NCBI GenBank assembly: GCA_016704275.1
Contig: JADJAK010000002.1
Location: 739,065 to 803,064, forward strand
Length of the DNA: 64,000 nt
From: Gemmatimonadota bacterium
Lineage (GTDB): Bacteria > Gemmatimonadota > Gemmatimonadetes > Gemmatimonadales > GWC2-71-9
Direction: 5' to 3'
Of the stretch, positions 7,134 to 15,134 are shown in pieces. The position numbers and the translations under genes were made by a program. Position 1 is the stretch's first letter. Every line of letters begins with the position of its first letter. Below the pieces are notes generated by a model that worked only from the letters and a program-made list of their open reading frames with translations, ran no database searches and was not told the DNA's origin.

Positions 7134-9170
7134 TCAGCGCCCGCCGGCCGGCATCTTCATTCCGGCATGCGGGTTGGCACCGGCGGGCAATGCCGCCGCC
7201 CGTGCCTGCTGCGTGGCTGAGCGGGGGCTCAGCCCGGCACTCAACTGCACCCCGCTCCCCGGGGCACTGACCCGGACGTAGCCCTGCATCTCCTGGTGCA
7301 GCGCCGAGCAGAAGTCGGTGCAGTAGAACGGGTAGACGCCCGCCGTCTTCGGCGTCCAGGTGATCGTCCGCGTCTCGCCCGGCTGCAGCACCAGTTCGGC
7401 GGTCTGCATCCCCAGCACCGCGAAGCCGTGGAGGATGTCCCAATCCTGCTCGATGTTGGTGACGTGCCAGTACACGGTGTCGCCGACCTCGACGCCCTCG
7501 ATCACGTCCGGCGCGAAGTGCGAACGGATCGCGACCAGCTTCACGTGCACCTGCTTCCCCTTCCGCGACACCCCACTTTCCGACTCGGCCCGCACCACAT
7601 ACGGGTGCATGTTGTCCTTGAGCGAGAAGAACTTGATCTGCTTCTCCTTGATCAAGGACGCCGGCAAGGCCTGGGCGTAGTGTGGTTCGCCCTGCGTCGG
7701 GAAGTCGAGCAGCATCTTCATCTTGTCGCCGCTGATGTCGATCAGCTGCGCCGACTGCGTCAGCTCACCACCGGTCGGGAGGTAGCGATCCTTGGTGATC
7801 TTGTTCAGCGCCACGACGTACTTGCCGTAGGGCTCGGTGCCGTCGCCACCGGGGATCATCAGGTGGCCGATCGAGTAGTACACCGGCATCCGGTCCAGCA
7901 CTTCCCAGGTCCCCAGCTTCCACTTCACGATCTCCGACGAGATGAACATCGAGGTGTAGGCGTTGCCCTTGGCGTCGAATTCGGTGTGCAAGGGGCCGAG
8001 GCCCGGCTTCTGCACCTCCCCGGCGATCACGGCATCGTACTTGAGGACCGGGATCCCCTCGAGCTCGCCATCGAACGCCTTCGCCTGGATCGCGGCGATC
8101 ATCTTGGTGAACGAGTGCACCGGGATCACCGACGCGAGCTTGCCGCCGCCGACGATGTACTCACCGGTCGGGTCGATGTCGACGCCGTGCGGCGACTTCG
8201 GTGTCGGCAGGAAGTAGACCGCGCCGGGGCAATTGGTCGGCAGCAGCATCTTGACCGACGTCTTCTTCTCGCTCACCGCCGAGCGGGTCGAGGCGACCAT
8301 GTAGTTGTGGCGATAGTTGGCCGGCACGCTCGCCGCCTTCCCCGCCGCCACGCACTTCTCGGCTTCCTTCCAGTTCACCGCGGCGATGTAGTCCTTGTCG
8401 TTCTTCGAGGCGTTCAGCTCGAGCTTGGTGTAGGCCTGCTCCGAGTTGTACGAGGTGAAGAAGAACCACCCCTCCGACTTCGCCTTGCCGGCGCGGCCGA
8501 GGTCGTAGTTGTAGCCCGGCATCAGGATCTGGAAGGCGATGTCCATCTTCCCGGGCTGGTTCGCCGTGACGAACGAGAGCGAGCCCTTGAAGTTCTGCTT
8601 GTAGGTCTCGATCGGCACGTCCTTGTTCGGCACCGGCACCGAGAAGCGGATCGCCGAGACGACGTACTCGGAGTTGGCCGTCACGAACGGCGACGCGTGG
8701 CCACCGGCCGCGTTGGGGATCTCGAGGATCTCGTCGGTCTCGAAGGTGGTCAGGTCGAGCCGCGCGATACGGGGCGTGTTGTTGGCATTGATGAAGAGCC
8801 AGCGCCCGTCGGGCATCCCGTTGGTCTTGGAGAGCTGCGGATGGTGGGTGTCATCCCAGGGCACCGGGCCGTAGGAGGTCTCGAGCATCGGCTTGGTCTC
8901 TTCGGAGTAGCCGTAGCCGTTCTCGGGGAACTGCGAGAAGACCGGGATCGTCTTGAGGAGCCGCCCCGACGGGAGGCCGTAGACCGTCATCTGCCCGCTG
9001 AAGCCGCCGGACATGAAGGAGTAGAACTCGTCGTGCTCGCCCGGCGCGACATACACGCGCTGGGCGGCGTCGCCGCTGACGAGTTGCTTGGGAGCCGTGT
9101 TGCCACACCCTGCGGCCAGCAAGGCGGCCGCCGCGAGCAACGAGGTCTGGGAGATGGTGCGGAGGGACAT
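7134..9170 (-). CDS. nosZ: NosZ, clade II nitrous-oxide reductase
   Basis: The 678-residue protein reduces N2O to N2 in the periplasm. The N-terminal signal lacks a twin-arginine motif and ends L-A-A-G-C22, so it is Sec-type and may be lipid-anchored. The beta-propeller supplies CuZ histidines in DDTHHPQ, GGHASPF, RHNYMV, SPHGVDI, GPLHTEF, SIGHLMI and GEPHYAQ. The C-terminal cupredoxin domain has the CuA motif C617-x3-C621-x3-H625-x2-M628. A 44-residue tail after CuA ends NPHAGMKMPAGG, longer than usual. It is first gene of the nos operon and has a Crp/Fnr-type site 100 bases upstream. Confidence 0.97.
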   Translation of the reverse strand: MSLRTISQTSLLAAAALLAAGCGNTAPKQLVSGDAAQRVYVAPGEHDEFYSFMSGGFSGQMTVYGLPSGRLLKTIPVFSQFPENGYGYSEETKPMLETSYGPVPWDDTHHPQLSKTNGMPDGRWLFINANNTPRIARLDLTTFETDEILEIPNAAGGHASPFVTANSEYVVSAIRFSVPVPNKDVPIETYKQNFKGSLSFVTANQPGKMDIAFQILMPGYNYDLGRAGKAKSEGWFFFTSYNSEQAYTKLELNASKNDKDYIAAVNWKEAEKCVAAGKAASVPANYRHNYMVASTRSAVSEKKTSVKMLLPTNCPGAVYFLPTPKSPHGVDIDPTGEYIVGGGKLASVIPVHSFTKMIAAIQAKAFDGELEGIPVLKYDAVIAGEVQKPGLGPLHTEFDAKGNAYTSMFISSEIVKWKLGTWEVLDRMPVYYSIGHLMIPGGDGTEPYGKYVVALNKITKDRYLPTGGELTQSAQLIDISGDKMKMLLDFPTQGEPHYAQALPASLIKEKQIKFFSLKDNMHPYVVRAESESGVSRKGKQVHVKLVAIRSHFAPDVIEGVEVGDTVYWHVTNIEQDWDILHGFAVLGMQTAELVLQPGETRTITWTPKTAGVYPFYCTDFCSALHQEMQGYVRVSAPGSGVQLSAGLSPRSATQQARAAALPAGANPHAGMKMPAGGR

Positions 9171-9269
9171 GCCCGCCTCATGCGCTTGGGGCCCCGTGGG
9201 GCCGGTCCGGTGCCGCTCCGCAGTCGCGGTGGCACACAGGGAGAATCGCGGAGGGGGGAGCGGGGCGCC

Positions 9270-9283
9270 GTGACGGTTGTCAC
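9270..9283. promoter_or_regulatory. Crp/Fnr-type operator upstream of nosZ
   Basis: Perfect inverted repeat GTGAC-GGTT-GTCAC (it contains GTGA-N6-TCAC). Its centre (9276.5) is 32 bp from a candidate -10 (GATTCT on the minus strand, 9242-9247). This fits an activator bound at about -41.5 with transcription starting near 9235. Confidence 0.75.
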
Positions 9284-9294
9284 AACGGCAAACA

Positions 9295-9315
9295 GCGAAC
9301 GGCGAACGGCGAACG
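9295..9315. repeat. Heptanucleotide tandem repeat GCGAACG x3
   Basis: Three perfect GCGAACG units between the nosZ operator and palindromic element copy 3. Confidence 0.7.
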
Positions 9316-9340
9316 GGGGTGCAGCGGGGCTCCCAGAGGT

Positions 9341-9480
9341 GTCATCCTGAGCGAAGCGACGGCGCAGCCGGCGCGCAGTCGAAGGACCTCTATCCCAGGG
9401 CGCCGGAGAGAGGTCCCTTCACTTCGTTCAGGGCAGGTCCTTCGACTGCGCCCGCTTCGCGGGCTCCGCTCAGGATGACA
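9341..9480. repeat. Palindromic intergenic element, copy 3
   Basis: It starts GTCATCCTGAGCG and ends CGCTCAGGATGAC. This copy is longer (140 bp) because an extra AGGTCC/GTTCAGGGCAGGTCC segment duplicates part of one arm. It lies between the nosZ promoter region and the 3' end of the cupin operon. Confidence 0.85.
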
Positions 9481-9503
9481 GTGTTGGAGGCACCCCTCAC
9501 CCC

Positions 9504-9932
9504 TCACCCCAACGCCGGCCCCCGCACCCTGCTCCGCAACGCCCCCACCCCAAATCCCATCCCGACCAACTGGAACGCGCCGCCGACGACTGTCAGCAGC
9601 CGCCAGCCGGCGGCGTTGCTGCTGGCATGCGCCACTTCGCCAATCGCACGCGCCGTGGTGCCCAGGGTGAGGCACCAGTAGGCCACCTCGCCGAGCCAGG
9701 GTTGGAGCGGTGGGGCGCCGCGCGGTGGGCGTGGGAAGAGCCAGAGCGCGGTGCCGAGGATGGTCGAGAGGATGGTGCCCACCAGCAGCAGGTGGGTATG
9801 CGCCGAGACGAGCCAGGGCGAGGGCCAGACGCCGCGGAGTTCGCGGCCGATGAGCATCCAGAGCCCCAGCGCGAGGCCGCAGCCCAGAAAGGCCGCGGCC
9901 GTCGCGAGGAAGCGCCGCGAGATCGGTGACAT
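9504..9932 (-). CDS. Short heme-copper-oxidase subunit I-like membrane protein
   Basis: A 142-residue protein with four predicted helices. The second carries S-A-H-T-H-L-L-L-V-G, resembling the heme-ligand helix of NorB/CcoN-type subunits. It is much shorter than a true catalytic subunit (about 450-750 residues) and has no visible binuclear-centre histidines. It is last in a three-gene operon after a similar 153-residue protein (3 bases apart). A role in heme or NO handling is inferred from context only. Confidence 0.7.
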   Translation of the reverse strand: MSPISRRFLATAAAFLGCGLALGLWMLIGRELRGVWPSPWLVSAHTHLLLVGTILSTILGTALWLFPRPPRGAPPLQPWLGEVAYWCLTLGTTARAIGEVAHASSNAAGWRLLTVVGGAFQLVGMGFGVGALRSRVRGPALG

Positions 9933-9935
9933 CGT

Positions 9936-10397
9936 CTAGCGCATCGCCGGCCGCTCGACCACCGGCATTGGTCGAGCCGCCGGAAGCCGCGTCGGGGGGA
10001 TCGCGGCATGATCAAGGGTGCGCCAGAGGTTCCAGCCGAGGAGGTAGGCGCCCAGCGCGGAGAGCCCGCCGCCGCTGCCGAGCAGCCAGACGCCGAGCGG
10101 CGAACCATCGGCGCGGGCCGCAAAGCCGCACGCCACCAGCACCAGGCCGACGTTGGCCAGCACGAAGTGGACGGTCTGCAGCTTCGGCGCGTGCAGCGGC
10201 GTCGCCGCGAAGCGCGGGAAGACGTGATACGCGACGCCCGCGATCATCATCGTCACGAAGCCGAGCAGCAGGATGTGCAGGTGCACCGGCCGATAGCGGG
10301 TCCACGCCGGGTGAACCGCCATGGCGACACCGAGGGAGACGCCCGCTGTCAGCCAGAGCAGCGAGGCGCGCAGGAAGCGGATGACGGCGCGGTCCAT
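9936..10397 (-). CDS. Short cbb3/NorB-like membrane protein
   Basis: A 153-residue, four-helix protein with R-P-V-H-L-H-I-L-L-L-G-F and AYHVFPRF, which resemble the low-spin-heme helix and following loop of cbb3 or nitric-oxide reductase subunits. It overlaps the cupin stop by ATGA. With the downstream 142-residue protein it forms a pair of half-size oxidase-like proteins, perhaps a heterodimer; that is inference. Confidence 0.7.
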   Translation of the reverse strand: MDRAVIRFLRASLLWLTAGVSLGVAMAVHPAWTRYRPVHLHILLLGFVTMMIAGVAYHVFPRFAATPLHAPKLQTVHFVLANVGLVLVACGFAARADGSPLGVWLLGSGGGLSALGAYLLGWNLWRTLDHAAIPPTRLPAARPMPVVERPAMR

Positions 10398-10723
10398 CAG
10401 CAGGAGTCGCAGCAGTTGGCGCGCAGCGTCACGCGCAACTCGAGCGCACCGTCCGAGGCCTCGACCGAGTGCAGCACATTCGGATCGAGTTGCACCAGGT
10501 CGCCCGAGACGATCGCCCGCGGTCCCGCCTCCGCCACGGTCAAGATCCCGCGGCCTGCCATCACGAGGATGGTGATCCGCGCGTGATTGCGATGATCCGG
10601 CAGCGTCTGCCCCGGCGCGAACTGCAACGTGAACGAGCGCACGCCGCCGGCCTCCGATACATCGGTGACCAGGGGACGACCCGCCGGAGCGGTGGATTCA
10701 GGAACGAGGACCTCAGGCAACAT
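10397..10723 (-). CDS. Cupin-domain protein with C-terminal Cys cluster
   Basis: A 108-residue single-domain cupin. The ATG at 10723 is preceded by GGAG at 8 bases. The barrel has PGQTLPDHRNHA (first metal-binding motif) and DLVQLDPNVLHSVEA (second motif). The last residues are N-C-C-D-S-C, unusual for a cupin and possibly redox- or metal-active. It leads the operon of the two oxidase-like membrane proteins and has its own Crp/Fnr-type operator 56 bases upstream, like the nosZ operon. It probably acts in the cytoplasm in the nitrogen-oxide response. Confidence 0.8.
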   Translation of the reverse strand: MLPEVLVPESTAPAGRPLVTDVSEAGGVRSFTLQFAPGQTLPDHRNHARITILVMAGRGILTVAEAGPRAIVSGDLVQLDPNVLHSVEASDGALELRVTLRANCCDSC

Positions 10724-10778
10724 CGACAACTCCACGTGGGGGACAGCTGGAGGATCGCAGGGTGGGGGGCGTGGGGCC

Positions 10779-10792
10779 GTGACGGTTGTCAC
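10779..10792. promoter_or_regulatory. Crp/Fnr-type operator upstream of the cupin operon
   Basis: It is identical to the nosZ site: GTGAC-GGTT-GTCAC, with flanking sequence also conserved. A GATCCT -10 candidate (minus strand, 10751-10756) is again centred 32 bp away, giving a predicted start near 10744 and a leader of about 21 nt. Confidence 0.75.
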
Positions 10793-10800
10793 AACGGCGG

Positions 10801-10879
10801 GTGACCAGTGACCTGTGACCCGTTACCAGGGGGCCTGACCTGCGGTGACTGGTGACTGGTCACGGGTTACTGGTCACTG
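10801..10879. repeat. Heptanucleotide repeats of the GTGACCA/TGGTCAC type
   Basis: GTGACCA, GTGACCT, GTGACCC and GTTACCA run in tandem at 10801-10828. After a short spacer, TGGTGAC/TGGTCAC-type units lie in the opposite orientation, ending at 10879. The block occupies the divergent promoter region between the cupin operon and the Crp/Fnr gene. Confidence 0.7.
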
Positions 10880-10909
10880 CCGTCCCCGCCCCCACGGTTA
10901 TCGTTGAGC

Positions 10910-11605
10910 ATGGCCTCCCCCGCCGACATCCTCCGCGGTATCCCGTTCTTTGCCGACATCCCCGAGCCGGTGCTCGAGAAGCTCGCGTCGCGCTGCGTCC
11001 CGCGCACGGTCGGCGACGGCTTCACCCTCTTCCGGAACGGCGACCGTTGCAGCGGCCTCTATCTCGTGCTCGATGGTCAGGTGCGGATCTATCGCACCGC
11101 CACCGACGGTCGCGAGCAGACGCTCTCCCTCGAGGGCCCCGGCCGCCCCGTCGCGGAGCTGCCCCTCTTCGATGGCGGGCCCTACCCCGCCTCGGCCGTG
11201 ACAGTGACGCCTTCGCGCCTCGCCTTCCTGCCGCGCGCGGAGTTCGAGCACGCCTTCCAGACCGACCCCGATGTCGCCACTGCCGTCGTCCGCGCCCTCG
11301 GCGCGCGGCTCCGCCATCTGGTGCAGCTGGTCGAGACGCTCGCCTTCCGCGACGTCGCCGCGCGCCTCGCCATGCTGCTCGCCGACCAGGCCGACCAGCG
11401 CGGGACGGTGGTGGGCGACGGCGTCCGCCTCGAGCTCCTGCGGACCCAGGAGCAGCTCGCCGCCGCGATCGGCACCGCGCGCGAGTCGGTGTCCCGCGCC
11501 ATGAAGCAGCTGAAGACGAAGGGGCTGATCCGGTCGCAGGATGGCAACATCCTCGAACTGGTCGCCACGGCCCGGCTGCGCGAGTATGCGCGGGGCGAGG
11601 GATGA
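10910..11605 (+). CDS. Crp/Fnr-family transcriptional regulator
   Basis: The 231-residue protein has an N-terminal cyclic-nucleotide-binding-like beta-barrel (residues about 15-125), a dimerisation helix and a C-terminal helix-turn-helix. The recognition helix reads G-T-A-R-E-S-V-S-R: it keeps the R-E-x-x-x-R set that reads GTGA in CRP and the Ser of FNR. There is no N-terminal Cys cluster, so no Fe-S oxygen sensor as in FNR. It is divergent from the cupin operon and next to nosZ, and GTGAC-N4-GTCAC sites precede three nearby transcription units. I infer a nitrogen-oxide or low-oxygen responsive activator of nos genes; the ligand is unknown. Confidence 0.88.
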   Translation: MASPADILRGIPFFADIPEPVLEKLASRCVPRTVGDGFTLFRNGDRCSGLYLVLDGQVRIYRTATDGREQTLSLEGPGRPVAELPLFDGGPYPASAVTVTPSRLAFLPRAEFEHAFQTDPDVATAVVRALGARLRHLVQLVETLAFRDVAARLAMLLADQADQRGTVVGDGVRLELLRTQEQLAAAIGTARESVSRAMKQLKTKGLIRSQDGNILELVATARLREYARGEG

Positions 11606-11617
11606 GACATCCGTCAC
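11604..11617. promoter_or_regulatory. Probable third Crp/Fnr-type operator (DUF2249 gene)
   Basis: GAGAC-ATCC-GTCAC differs from the GTGAC-N4-GTCAC consensus by one base. It overlaps the stop codon of the Crp/Fnr gene and ends 56 bases before the ATG at 11673, the same spacing as at the cupin gene. Confidence 0.55.
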
Positions 11618-11672
11618 GGCGGGCAGGCGCCGTCTCGACGAGATTGCCCGGATGACCTCGCCGTACGGCAAC

Positions 11673-12179
11673 ATGCTCCCCGAGTTCGATCCGTCGACCA
11701 TCGTCGACCTCGACGTGCGCGACGAGCTCGCCGCGGGCCGCGAGCCGCTGCCCCAGATCCTCAAGGTCGCCGAGCAGCTCGGTCCCGGGCGGGTGCTGCA
11801 CCTCCGCTCCCCCTTCCGCCCCTCGCCGCTCTCCGCCCGCCTCGGCCACCTCGGTTTCGCGTCACACTCCTTCTGTTTCGGCGACGACGACTGGTCGACC
11901 TGGTTCTGGAAGGCCGACACGCCACTGCGTGCGCCGACCACCACCCTCGAGGTGGAGCCGGCGCCGAGTGGCGTCCTCGACCTGCGCTTGCTCCCGCCGC
12001 CGGAACCGCTGCTGGTGATCCTGCAGCGAGTGGAGGAGACGCGCGAGTCATTCGATGTGCTGCTGCCCTTCTTTCCGGAGCCGCTCGTCGCGCTCCTTGA
12101 ACCGGCCGGTCGCCGCGTGACGCTGGTCGAATCGCGGGCCGATGGAGTGCAGGTGCGAATCGAAGCGGGTGAGGGGTGA
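11673..12179 (+). CDS. DUF2249 domain protein
   Basis: The 168-residue protein opens with the DUF2249 core (STIVDLDVRDELAAGREPL, then LGPGRVLHLRSPFRP), a small alpha/beta fold like SirA/TusA. The motif HSFCFGDDDWSTWFWK follows and then a second, less conserved half. DUF2249 genes often accompany denitrification and NO-stress genes. An in-frame ATG at 11652 is an alternative; I prefer 11673 because it leaves the same 56-base spacing to the operator as in the cupin gene. Neither start has a strong ribosome site. Confidence 0.75.
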   Translation: MLPEFDPSTIVDLDVRDELAAGREPLPQILKVAEQLGPGRVLHLRSPFRPSPLSARLGHLGFASHSFCFGDDDWSTWFWKADTPLRAPTTTLEVEPAPSGVLDLRLLPPPEPLLVILQRVEETRESFDVLLPFFPEPLVALLEPAGRRVTLVESRADGVQVRIEAGEG

Positions 12180-12211
12180 ACCGGTAACCTGCCCCGTTCA
12201 CCCTTCACCCA

Positions 12212-13300
12212 CTAATCCAGCGTCTTCCGCGTCTGCACCACCGCCAGGCCCAGCACTGCCGCCCCTGCAATCCCCAGCCCGAGAATGGTCGGTCCCACGT
12301 CGGCGAGCCCCGCCCCGCGCACCAGCACCGCCCGCATCAGTCCGACGAAGTGCATCACCGGATTGGCATGGGCCACGGCCTGCGCCCAGTCGGGCATTGC
12401 CTCCAGCGGCGTGAAGAGGCCGCTCATCAGCAGGAAGATCAGCAGCACGAAGAAGGCGACGAACATCGCCTGCTGCTGGGTCTGCGTCACCGTGGAGATC
12501 AGCAGCCCGATGCCGAGCGCCACGGTGAGATAGACCATCGCCGCAAGGAAGACGATCGGCACGGCGCCCACCGTCGGAATCGCGAAGACCAGCTTGGCCA
12601 CGGTCAGCCCCACCGTGAAGATCCCCATCGCGATCATCCAGAAGGGGAGCAGCTTGGCCGTGATGAACTCGCCCTTGGTGACCGGGGTCACGTGGAGCTG
12701 CTCGAGCGTGCCGAGCTCCTTTTCGCGCGTGATGCTCTGCGCCGTGAGGAGCAGTCCGATGATGGTCGTGAGCGACACGAGGATCCCCGGCACCATCCAG
12801 TCCTTGTAGCGGCGCGTCGGGTTGAACCAGCCGCGCTGGCGAATCTCCAGCGTACTCGGCACCCCGGCCTGTCGTTCGACGATGGCCTGGGCGGCCTGCT
12901 GAATGAGGCCGGCGACGGCGCCCTCCTCCGCGTTGATCTGCAACTGGACCGCGGTCCGTTCGCCGCGCGCCATGGCCGCTTCGAAACCCTCCGGGATGTG
13001 CAGCACGGCAGCCGCCTCGCGGCGGCGCAACACCGCCTCGATCCGATCCGGTGCGATCGCGGTCCCCACCACGGTGAACTCGCCGCTCCCCACCAGTTCC
13101 GCCACCATTGCGGCCGAGGCCACGGTGCGATCATCGTCCCGCACCAGCAGGCGGGTGGCACCGGTGTCGAACGTCGTCGCGTTGGCGAGCACGACGAGCT
13201 GGATGAGCGGAATGGCCAGCACTTGCACCAGGGTCGGCGGATCCCGGAAGACCTGCAACACTTCCTTGCGCATCAAGGCGCCGATCGTCCGGATCTTCAT
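12212..13300 (-). CDS. ABC-2 exporter permease (YbhR-like)
   Basis: A 362-residue permease starting at MKIRTIGALMRKEVLQVFRD (ATG at 13300, overlapping the previous stop). It has one N-terminal helix, a large periplasmic domain at about 50-165, then five helices. SITREKELGTLEQLHVTPV is the conserved coupling segment of the ABC2_membrane_3 family, as in YbhR/YhhJ. It is the last gene of the exporter operon and probably forms a heterodimer with the upstream permease. Confidence 0.9.
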   Translation of the reverse strand: MKIRTIGALMRKEVLQVFRDPPTLVQVLAIPLIQLVVLANATTFDTGATRLLVRDDDRTVASAAMVAELVGSGEFTVVGTAIAPDRIEAVLRRREAAAVLHIPEGFEAAMARGERTAVQLQINAEEGAVAGLIQQAAQAIVERQAGVPSTLEIRQRGWFNPTRRYKDWMVPGILVSLTTIIGLLLTAQSITREKELGTLEQLHVTPVTKGEFITAKLLPFWMIAMGIFTVGLTVAKLVFAIPTVGAVPIVFLAAMVYLTVALGIGLLISTVTQTQQQAMFVAFFVLLIFLLMSGLFTPLEAMPDWAQAVAHANPVMHFVGLMRAVLVRGAGLADVGPTILGLGIAGAAVLGLAVVQTRKTLD

Positions 13301-14400
13301 GGCAACCGGATCGCGAGGCGGCGAATGCCGATACCGAGCAGTGCCACCGACATCGCCGCCAGGATGGCCACCTCGCGCCAGAGGTCGGCGAGTCCGGCGC
13401 CCTTGATCATCACGCCGCGGACAATGGTGAGGAACCACCGTGCGGGGATGAGGTGGGAGACCAGCCAGAGCGGACGCGGCATGGCGTCGAGCGGAAAGAT
13501 GAAGCCGGAGAGCATCAGCGTCGGCAGGAGCAGCCCCGCGAGCGCGGCCATGATGGCGGTGCGTTCGGTCTCCGCCGTCGTCGAGATGAGGATCCCCAAC
13601 CCGAGGGAGGACACCACATAAAGGAGCGATGCGCCAAGCAGGAGGAGTGGGTGGCCACGCATCGGGACGCCGAAGACGACCCGCGCCGCGAGCAGCACGG
13701 TGACCATGTTCGCCATCCCGAGCACCACGTAGGGAGCCACCTTGCCCAACACCACCGCCGAGGGCCGAAGCGGCGAGACGAGCAGGAGCTCCATCGTGCC
13801 CCGCTCCTTCTCGCGGGTGATCGAGATCGCCGTCATCATCGCGGCCACGATGGTGAGGATCAGCGCGATGAGCCCGGGCACGAAGAGGTTCACGCTCTCC
13901 AGCGTCGGGTTGAAGCGCATCCGCGTCAGCAGCGTCACGCCGCCAGACGGCGCCGGTCCCGATCGCTCGGCATGCCACCGGCGCAGGAGGGCGCCGGCAT
14001 ATCCCTCCATCACGCGACCGGTGTTCGGGTCGGAGGCATCGGTCACCAGCCCGACCACCAGCCGCTCGCCCCGGGCCAGGCGCCGCTCGGTATCGGGCGG
14101 GAGCACGATCGCCTGGCGCACGGTGCCGGCGCGGAAGGCCCTGTCGAGCGTCGCCTCGCTGTGCAGCGTGCCTCGCAGCAGGAACTGCTCCGATTCCGCG
14201 ATCCGCTCCACCAGCGCGCGCGTCGCCGCGTCGGGCGCAGGGGCCACCACCACGATCGGAATCGCGCGCACGTCGGTCCGCACGGCAAAGCCGAAGAGCA
14301 GCACCGACACGACCGGCAGGAGCAGGAGGATCGCCAGCGTCTGACGATCCCGGAGGAGATGCAGCGTCTCCTTGCGCACCAGCCCCCGAAACGCGCTCAT
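13297..14400 (-). CDS. ABC-2 exporter permease (YbhS-like)
   Basis: The 367-residue protein has the same layout as its downstream neighbour: N-terminal helix, periplasmic loop, and a C-terminal helical bundle with SITREKERGTMELLLVSPLR. It overlaps both the ATPase gene and the second permease gene by 4 bases, so the subunits are translationally coupled. Confidence 0.9.
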   Translation of the reverse strand: MSAFRGLVRKETLHLLRDRQTLAILLLLPVVSVLLFGFAVRTDVRAIPIVVVAPAPDAATRALVERIAESEQFLLRGTLHSEATLDRAFRAGTVRQAIVLPPDTERRLARGERLVVGLVTDASDPNTGRVMEGYAGALLRRWHAERSGPAPSGGVTLLTRMRFNPTLESVNLFVPGLIALILTIVAAMMTAISITREKERGTMELLLVSPLRPSAVVLGKVAPYVVLGMANMVTVLLAARVVFGVPMRGHPLLLLGASLLYVVSSLGLGILISTTAETERTAIMAALAGLLLPTLMLSGFIFPLDAMPRPLWLVSHLIPARWFLTIVRGVMIKGAGLADLWREVAILAAMSVALLGIGIRRLAIRLP

Positions 14401-15134
14401 GGTGCGCCCGCCGCGCGGGTGAGGGTGAGGAAGACCTCATCGAGGGTGGCGACACCGACCTGCGCACGGACCTCGGCTGGGGTCCCCATCGCCGCAATGC
14501 GACCATCCACCATGATCGAGAGCCGATCGCAGTACTCCGCCTCGTCGAGGTAGTGCGTGGTCACCAGCACCGTGGTGCCCTCGGCCGCGGTGGCGTAGAT
14601 CAATTCCCAGAAGCGTCGGCGCGTGATCGGATCCACGCCGCCGGTCGGTTCGTCGAGGAAGACCACCTCCGGGCGGTGCAGCAGCGCGACCATCAGGGCA
14701 AGCTGCTGCTTCCACCCGAGCGGCAGCTTCTGCACCAGGGTGTCGCGCGATTCGGTGAGGCCGATGCGTGCCAGCAGCTCGTCCATCCGCGTGCGGATCT
14801 GGTCGCGAGTGAGTCCGTAGATGGTGCCGTAGAGCTCGACGTTCTCGCGGACCGTGAGGTCGTCATACAGCGAGAAGCGCTGGCTCATGTACCCGATCCG
14901 CCGCCGCACGCCAGCGGGATCGGTGCGCACGTCGGCCCCCGCCACGGTGGCCTCGCCATCGGAGGGGGCCAGGAGGCCGATCAGCATCCGGATGGCCGTC
15001 GTCTTCCCGGCGCCGTTGGCACCGAGAAAGCCGAACACCTCGCCGCGCGCCACGGTGAGGGTGATCGCATCCACCGCGACGAAGTCGCCGAAGCGACGGG
15101 TCAGGTTCGTGGCCTGGATCGCGGGCGTGGTCAC
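14397..15134 (-). CDS. ABC exporter ATPase 2 (C-terminal half of YbhF equivalent)
   Basis: A 245-residue ATPase with Walker A GANGAGKTT, Q-loop YMSQRFSLYDD, signature-like LPLGWKQQLAL in place of a canonical LSGGQ, Walker B VVFLDEPTGGVD and H-loop TTHYLDEAEYCD. In E. coli YbhF two such domains are fused; here they are separate overlapping genes. The degenerate signature suggests the two nucleotide sites may be unequal. Confidence 0.9.
   Translation of the reverse strand: MTTPAIQATNLTRRFGDFVAVDAITLTVARGEVFGFLGANGAGKTTAIRMLIGLLAPSDGEATVAGADVRTDPAGVRRRIGYMSQRFSLYDDLTVRENVELYGTIYGLTRDQIRTRMDELLARIGLTESRDTLVQKLPLGWKQQLALMVALLHRPEVVFLDEPTGGVDPITRRRFWELIYATAAEGTTVLVTTHYLDEAEYCDRLSIMVDGRIAAMGTPAEVRAQVGVATLDEVFLTLTRAAGAP

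Noticed and set aside
7296..9350. A 684-codon open frame on the plus strand opposite nosZ
   Set aside because: It is rich in Arg/Val/Leu/Asp as expected for the complement of a high-GC gene, has no signal or motif, and lies fully over a certain nosZ.
12212..14506. A 764-codon frame that would fuse two permeases
   Set aside because: Only the last 362 codons read as permease. The upstream part is the out-of-frame shadow of the first permease, and an ATG at 13300 overlaps the previous stop in the usual way.
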